A stretch of 64,000 nt of DNA from Acanthosepion pharaonis (Eukaryota; Mollusca; Cephalopoda; Sepiida; Sepiidae): positions 2,033,501 to 2,097,500 of the forward strand of contig CAHIKZ030005436.1 of NCBI GenBank assembly GCA_903632075.3, written 5' to 3'. A program made the position numbers and the translations under genes. Below the pieces are notes generated by a model, which saw only the letters and a list, made by a program, of their open reading frames with translations, ran no database searches and was not told where the DNA came from. Shown here one piece after another: positions 58,021 through 64,000 of the stretch; the first letter of the stretch is position 1, and every line of letters starts with the position of its first letter.

Positions 58021-58424
58021 GTGAAATTATCTGTAAGTAAAATCTCCGGGGTTTTTGAGGTTAAGATGTGTGATAAAGTAAATTACCTCATCAACTCCGA
58101 CCACCAGTAAATGTATTTTTTATGAGAATCGTTGGTGTCCGCTGAATTTTAAATTGACCCACTCCGAGTAGATCACTTTTTTCTCTATTAGCCTTTTGCT
58201 TTTGTGATATAAAATAAATATGATGTATTTCCCAGCACTCCTAGCATTATGCTATCGCTAACACGAGAAGCTCTATTAGATGTAATTGTAAGGTTAGCTT
58301 CTTGGTGAAAGCGAAAACAAGTTTGTCAATTTTTATAAAACGTTCAGCACTTTTTTAAATTCTGAAAACGCTATTTTGTGGCTAAATATCAGAGTGGGTT
58401 CCGTTCGGATAACTGAAAAATTTT
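58021..58424. other. No gene seen
   Basis: AT-rich spacer. Confidence 0.5.
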
Positions 58425-58525
58425 CGGACGGTTTCAATTTTTCTCTTCACTTCACGTCCGGATAATTGAGATCCGGAAAACCAAAGTACGGATAATCGAG
58501 GAAACACTGTATATTATATCCACTC
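58425..58525 (-). mobile_element. Tigger/pogo-like terminal repeat
   Basis: On the minus strand it starts TA-cagtgtttcctcgattatc, cgtactttggttttccggat, ctcaattatccggac, the typical Tigger end. No transposase follows. Confidence 0.65.
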
Positions 58526-59149
58526 ATAAGATATACAAACGCTCTATTCGAGAAGGAAATATACAGAGAGACTGGGACACCGTTACGAGAAGATCGACGT
58601 CTGAAGTAAAAACCCAAAGCCACACACGATCTTACTCAGATATTAATTATCGAAATCCGGAAATGAATAAACAATACTTGTGTATATGAGAGATTTAGTA
58701 TCGTGTTCATTTTAGTCTTTACAATGAGATCATTACACTCTCTTCTTCAGAGGCAGTAGTAATTACGCAGTTAGAAATTCATTGCTCTTGGTTGAGTCTT
58801 CGTAAGACGGTAAATGTCACAAATGTCAGGTTGAAAATAACTTGAAATTTCATTGTTTGAAAATGTCAACCGCGTTTGTTGTTTTTTTTTTTAAAATATA
58901 TCGTTGCCCAATTCACTGCAGGAAATGTTAGTTAAGAACAAACTTTATTCAAATTGCTCGATCTAACCTTCTATATTTCCTTTTGTTTTTAGAGTTATTT
59001 GTATATTGACTCAAAAAATATTTACCAGCATCCCCAATGAAATCATGGCGTTTAAGATTCATTAAATCTATTCGTGACTAAAAATACACCGGCAATGGTC
59101 TATTCCTCGCAAGATTTAAATCACGTTTTCCACCTTTGTTAAGCATAAA

Positions 59150-59585
59150 TATATGGCACATGGCCGAGTGGTTAGATCGTTTGATTTCTGACCATTAAAC
59201 ACGGGTTAGAATCTCACCATGGACGATTTATCAGGAAGGTAACTTTTTCATGTTATCGGTCAGGGGGGGATGATCTCAGCGTGCGGAACCTTTGGAAAGT
59301 GTCGGAAAATCCATACCACATGTTTACCCAGGCCTTGTCAGTGAAAGTGGCTAAACGGAACTATTAGCCGTTGATGGTTGTGCTAGTACGAAGTTACAAG
59401 TCATTGTGAACTTTTGAGCTTGCTAGCCTTGTTCACGCCAGATAATACGCTCTCTACCAGAAACTGTGACTATGGCCCGCTTGGCATAGTTGCAGTATAA
59501 GCCACAGCAACGGGGTTTTCCTAGCCGCCCTAGTAGACGGACATCCTTGTATACAAGTGGCCAGCCATTACTATCATTATAAATG
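59150..59585 (+). repeat. tRNA-derived SINE (type C), long copy
   Basis: The head catggccgagtggttagatc with acacgggttagaatctcacc is Leu/Ser-tRNA-like (A and B boxes). A body of about 350 bp follows, through aggccttgtcagtgaaagtg, gtgctagtacgaagttacaa, aacggggttttcctagccgc and gacatccttgtatacaagtg. The head and early body match 166-250. Confidence 0.7.
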
Positions 59586-59705
59586 TACGATGTACCAAAA
59601 ATTACGCAGCCAGAAACATTTTAATTTTGATCTAAAATGTTCAATGTATAATGCGATTATGAGAGAAACTTAAGTGAATTAGCAGGGAAAACTATATGTA
59701 ATTTT

Positions 59706-59742
59706 GCATGTATGTATGTATGTATGTATGTATGTATGTATG
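59706..59742. repeat. (ATGT)n microsatellite
   Basis: Nine ATGT units. The YVCMYV-like frame over it is an artefact. Confidence 0.95.
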
Positions 59743-61119
59743 TTCTGTGCCCCACCCTTGTTGTGGATTACAACGTCCAATCATCGCACATTAGACATTA
59801 CCGCAGTAGTTTCTATAGTAAGTAGGTTTTCAGTGGTTGGAGTTGCTAGCTCGAACTCAAGCCCTTTTAGAATCCAGAGTTTTCTTTTTCCTTCCTAGTA
59901 GACAAACATGGCTAGAATCTCCAGGCTACCCTGTTAGTAACTCCTGTGAGATGAGGAAGAAAGTCTGTCATAATTCCTCATGTTATTTGTCCCTAAGTGA
60001 ACGCAACGGTTTCAGCTGTAATTTAAAGTTGTTTCGCCAATCCCAATTTCCATACAGCTATCCGCTAAGATGAACTGTTGAAAAAATCGTACAAAATGTG
60101 TTTTCCTTTTTAATTTCACTGTTAAGCTACGGATTTATTGATGACTTCGTGTATATTTGAGGAGTGCCCGCTAAAGCGTGAGCTGTAGTCTTACAGCGTC
60201 ATTAATTTGCTAATACAGTGATTTTCCTCACGACTGATTCAGTATTCAAAACAAAATAAAATTGTTTGCTTTGGAAAAATACGCGGGAGTCTAGCTTGAC
60301 AGACCATCATTATTAAGCGACTTCCTTATGTCAAATCTGATTCTCTCTCCGTCACGCACTGCCTGTGTGTCACTTTGCATGCGACTATGTAATGTATATA
60401 CGCACGAATGTGAGTGATTCAATGTGTTTATACACAAGCACACGTACATCCTACAATTTGACTAAGCTTGAAAAACATTGTAATAATATATCCCATTCAG
60501 TCTGGACATTCTAGGCTGAACATTAAAATCAAAATTAACAGCAAAAAAAAAAAAAAAAAAAAATGAAAACCCTAAAAAAATCAGATAATTGTCGAATTTT
60601 ATTGAAGCATTCAGGAATTAATTGCAAATAAAAATAATTATTTTTTAAAGTTTTATTTGATAATTTTGCAGATAAATTTTAGTTCTCTAGTTGAATTAAA
60701 ATATGCATGCGTAGACGTAAACATAGACACACGCACAATTTGAACACAATTAAAATCGAGATATGAATGGTGAGGGTTAGTTTCTCTTTCTGCTTGTCAT
60801 CAGCCTATGGGCAACAGGAAAAGGATATATGTTAGCTTTTTGACCCTTACTCCTCGATTTAAATTGAATATATATTTTAATAAATGTAGCATTTTACGTA
60901 GCATTTTAAATGGATATATAATTCAGATTTAAAATTTGATAATCTTACCCTCAACGAAGCCAAATTATATATTTATTAACAGAAAGTTAGTAAATAACTT
61001 CTTGGTAGTTTTGCTTTTCAGTAATATTTGACGAATTAGCCTGGAAGAACATGACTACTTCAATTCACACTGTTTGTCTCACTACCATGGCCATTTATTT
61101 TCAAGCATTTCACCCTAAG
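59743..61119. other. No gene seen
   Basis: 59745-60070 has two open frames (64 and 78 aa) with no recognised domain; the remainder is AT-rich. A 20-A run lies at 60543-60562. Confidence 0.45.
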
Positions 61120-63680
61120 AAAGGCAATAAAGCCACTAAGACAATGGGGGTTACTAAGTGTGAGAAAATATGAGAAACAAAAATATTATTAAGTAGAGAG
61201 AGCAATAAAAGAACAGGAACGATGACAGAAGATAACGATGCACATATCATTTAAATTCTTTTAGGTCAAAGTTTACTAGGAGGCAAGAAGCTGAAAAAGA
61301 AAGGAAACTCAGTGTAGGACTTATGGTTACATCTAGAAGTTTTCTGCTAAGAGTTTTTCACCTGTAAAATGAGACCTATCTGCCAATCTAGTACTGCGAT
61401 TAAATTCATAAAATCTAGGTAGCATAGAAAAATCACCAGATCAATTTCCATAAAAGTATTTATAAAAAATGCACAGTGAAGCTACGTTACAACAGTTGAA
61501 AAGTGATTGAATCCGAGATGCTAGGTCAGGACCAATAACATTGCGGATTATGTTTTTTAATGTTATCAAGAATCTCTAAATAGCAGAAGCACCATGCCAA
61601 ATTTGATATTTAATGCATGGACCAATGGTAAACTTATAAATATGTAAGATACATTCTGTCGAGAGAAACCTTCTCTCGCAGCAGACCTAGCAATTGATTC
61701 AATGTAATCTTCTCACTTCATGTCAGCGGAAAATGTTGAACCCAAAAGCTGCGACGAGTCACTCTACTGGAGGTTAGAAAAAAACATTCGGATGGAAGAC
61801 AAAACACGTTTCTCGCAGACGATTAAAAGAGAGAAGTTTCATTTAGGAGGCGTTGAAATTAACAGACTGTAGTACATTTTTGAGATCAGCTTTCAATTTG
61901 ATATTATCGACCCGATCAGTCTTGCTATTAAAAGGGGACATCTGTACGAATATAAAAAAAATGTATCTAGAAAGAGTGGCCGTTCAAAACAAATTTTCTT
62001 TTGTGATTTAGAAAAAAAGACTGACTCATTTAAAAAATTCGTCTGGAAATAACATAACCTTTCAACTTGCGAAGAACACAAGAATGACAAATTTTATCAA
62101 TTGTCTTCGAGATATCCAAGGCAACTTCCCGAACTTTACCATTCTACAGCCATTCTACAGCCTTTACCATTTCAACAATAATCATTAATACATCAGCAGT
62201 TGACATAGAGAAGCGAAAGCCATATTGCTTATTGAAAGAAAACCCTGCGAGGTGAAATGCTCAGAGTTTGATAAGAACCTCTCTTACTTTGCCAAAAGAA
62301 GCCAGCAGGCGAATAGGCTGATAATTAGAAAGATCGGAGGGTTCACCTTAGTTCTTCATGTCTGAAACTACAGAAGAGAATTTCCAAAAAGCAAGATATC
62401 AAGAAACAGCAAGGCATTTATTGTAGCGTTTGGAGAGGACAGGTTCACATTTCTTAAGGACTATTGCATGGACACTTCAATTTCACATTCTTTTTGGGGG
62501 TGATCCTGTTTAGAATCCTTACGTGGATATCACTCACCAGAGACTGTCGTAACTGGAAAGTCTGGCGAAGATACTCCAAATGCGTCATGAGTAGAATTTG
62601 AAGAGAATTTACAAACAAAATATTCTGTTTCATCAGCAGGTGTTAACACTTCAAATTGAGTGAAAATAGGAGGGATAGAAAACTTATTCTTACTTAACAT
62701 ACTACTAAAGAGCTGCCAGTAGTCACGAGAGCCAAATTTGTTAAAGACTATGGGACATCTGATTCTATCAGTAAAACAAAGACTTAGCCTTTTGGGGGTC
62801 CCCTTTGCAATTATTACGGGGAGGTACTAAGGGGCGTCTGTTGTGCTCGGAATTATCATGCTGGCACAACCGGAAAAATGATTCCTATGAGAAAATTGTA
62901 CTTTCATCTGTTATTTTCCATCGATGCCAGGTTTAAAAACTCTGTGGCACAATTCTCAATAAGAAGGTTAAGAATATCAATAGAAGGAGCGTCTCGAAGA
63001 AAGGCACGAAATGAATTATAATCAGTACACTGGTAGCTAAAAGAATAAGAGATCCTGTCTAATAGAAATATCTATAGATACTACAACGTGATCCGAATTG
63101 CCAAGAGGACAGTGCTGTGATAATCGACAAGTGTTAGGAGCATGGATAAGTAACAAATCAAATAAAGAAGAATGTTTATTAGATTTATTATGGTAACGAG
63201 TAAGGAAATCCACTATTTCACTGAGAGACCGAGCAACGAAAATATTCAAATTAAGCCACTTAACTCGATGAACATTAAAATAATCAAAAACAAAAATATT
63301 CGCAGATGGATGAAGAGAAAGTGAGAGAGAGAGAGAGAGAGAGAGTAATTTGTCAGAAATTTTGTCTATGTTACAAACCTTAAAAGAACACGAGCGATAA
63401 AGCAAAAGAGTTAACAGAGTGCAATAATGAAAGTAGAAATCACATGAAAAATCATCATGGGATTAAACAGACAATTCCCTTGCAACTGGAAGATTTTCCA
63501 TCATGTAAACACCAAGTCCGTGCATATGCATCTACGAATATTTTCGAAAACGTGCAATATAACCTGGAATAGACACTACATCGGTAGCGATAAAAATAAA
63601 TTAAATTAATTTCTCAAAATGCGAATATATCTGGAGAACGTTTCAAGAGGAAATTGGTACGGATTCCTGGAATATTGGAA
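61120..63680 (-). pseudogene. Jockey/CR1-like LINE, endonuclease to 3' end
   Basis: Longest LINE relic here. Minus strand, in order: N-terminal endonuclease text at 63670-63430 (LETFSRYIRILRN, PGYI-like segments) and NIFVFDYFNVHRVKWL (63300-63250; the GDFN box reads FDYFN). A (CT)n run interrupts just upstream at 63320-63345. FDLLLIHAPNTC and PLGNSDHVVVSIDIS follow, the conserved end of the APE-type endonuclease. The RT begins with TPADETEYFVCKFSSNSTHD, AFGVSSPDFP, then heavily broken palm text. VNFNAS and LLSFNRLR at 61850-61800 precede ERRFLSTECILHIYKFTIGP, LASRIQSLFN, FYEFNRSTRLADRSH, and the aataaagccac tail at 61126. The FADD-type catalytic box is not found; about 800 bp are lost relative to a full RT. 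Inactive. Confidence 0.8.
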
Positions 63681-64000
63681 AATGAAAAGTGGAGGGGTAG
63701 GTGCTTTTTTGTTTTCTGTTTTTCACTTATTTTTTCATTTTATCTGTCATAAGAAACAAGTCAAAATAATTATCACTCTTTAGCGTCTATGTCAAAAGAA
63801 ACTGGAAGTTGACTAAGACTAAGGCATAACGTGGCCTTACAGTTATCCACCTGAAATACATGCAGGAACGTCTATTCTTTCCGAACATAGCACTCCAAAT
63901 TCTCGGATATTATGCAACTGATCAGAATAGCCTATCTAAACACTAACAAAGATTTCGAACTCCTTACTCATAGTCGGATTCAGCAACCAAAATACCGCTA
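63681..64000. other. No gene seen
   Basis: Short AT-rich end of the window; possibly more LINE 5' sequence, too worn to call. Confidence 0.4.

Overview
This is 64 kb of AT-rich animal DNA with no host gene I can recognise. Every coding trace I can support is a decayed transposable element. The rest is short interspersed repeats, microsatellites and unassigned sequence. Several things point to a cephalopod, most likely an octopus: very many long (AT)n tracts, abundant tRNA-derived SINEs, and non-LTR, Penelope-like and Tc1/mariner relics that resemble my memory of octopus repeats. I could not search a database, so the organism is an inference.

Layout. 0-7 kb: SINE pieces, an antisense 18S rRNA fragment (1447-1656), a foldback repeat, and RTE-like LINE 3' ends, one split by a SINE with a 12-bp target duplication (5745-6890). 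7.7-9.3 kb: a whole but dead Tc1-type transposon with paired internal and external inverted repeats. 9.8-11 kb: transposase and LINE scraps and a tandem SINE pair. 14-18.7 kb: two 3' pieces of a jockey/CR1-like LINE on either side of a microsatellite field and a GC-rich 42 x 10 bp minisatellite. 21-27.7 kb: a SINE, a repeat carrying two hammerhead-like motifs, an RTE relic, a MITE and a small mariner relic. 33.0-33.6 kb: three different short repeats in a row, each with a hammerhead-like motif, separated by (AT)n. 35.2-36.1 and 44.6-45.1 kb: two copies of one transposase relic. The first holds a 270-bp solo LTR with a 5-bp target duplication; the second shows the empty site. 37-41 kb: a Tx1/L1-like LINE 3' end, two tandem SINE pairs and a 117-bp palindromic MITE. 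46-55 kb: a composite repeat present at least twice, a SINE trimer, a second Tc1 relic with long inverted repeats, and long compound microsatellites. 56.2-57.9 kb: a Penelope-like element with reverse transcriptase and GIY-YIG remnants between inverted terminal repeats and (AT)n tracts. 61.1-63.7 kb: the longest LINE relic, with endonuclease to 3' end on the minus strand.

The strongest unexplained signal is a set of short repeats bounded by (AT)n that carry hammerhead-ribozyme-like cores (CUGANGA, stem II, GAAA, very short stem III, NUH triplet). Hammerheads in Penelope-like elements are established. Here the motif appears in several unrelated short repeats as well, which suggests small mobile RNAs resembling retrozymes that use or create (AT)n boundaries. 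This is read by eye and needs a covariance search.
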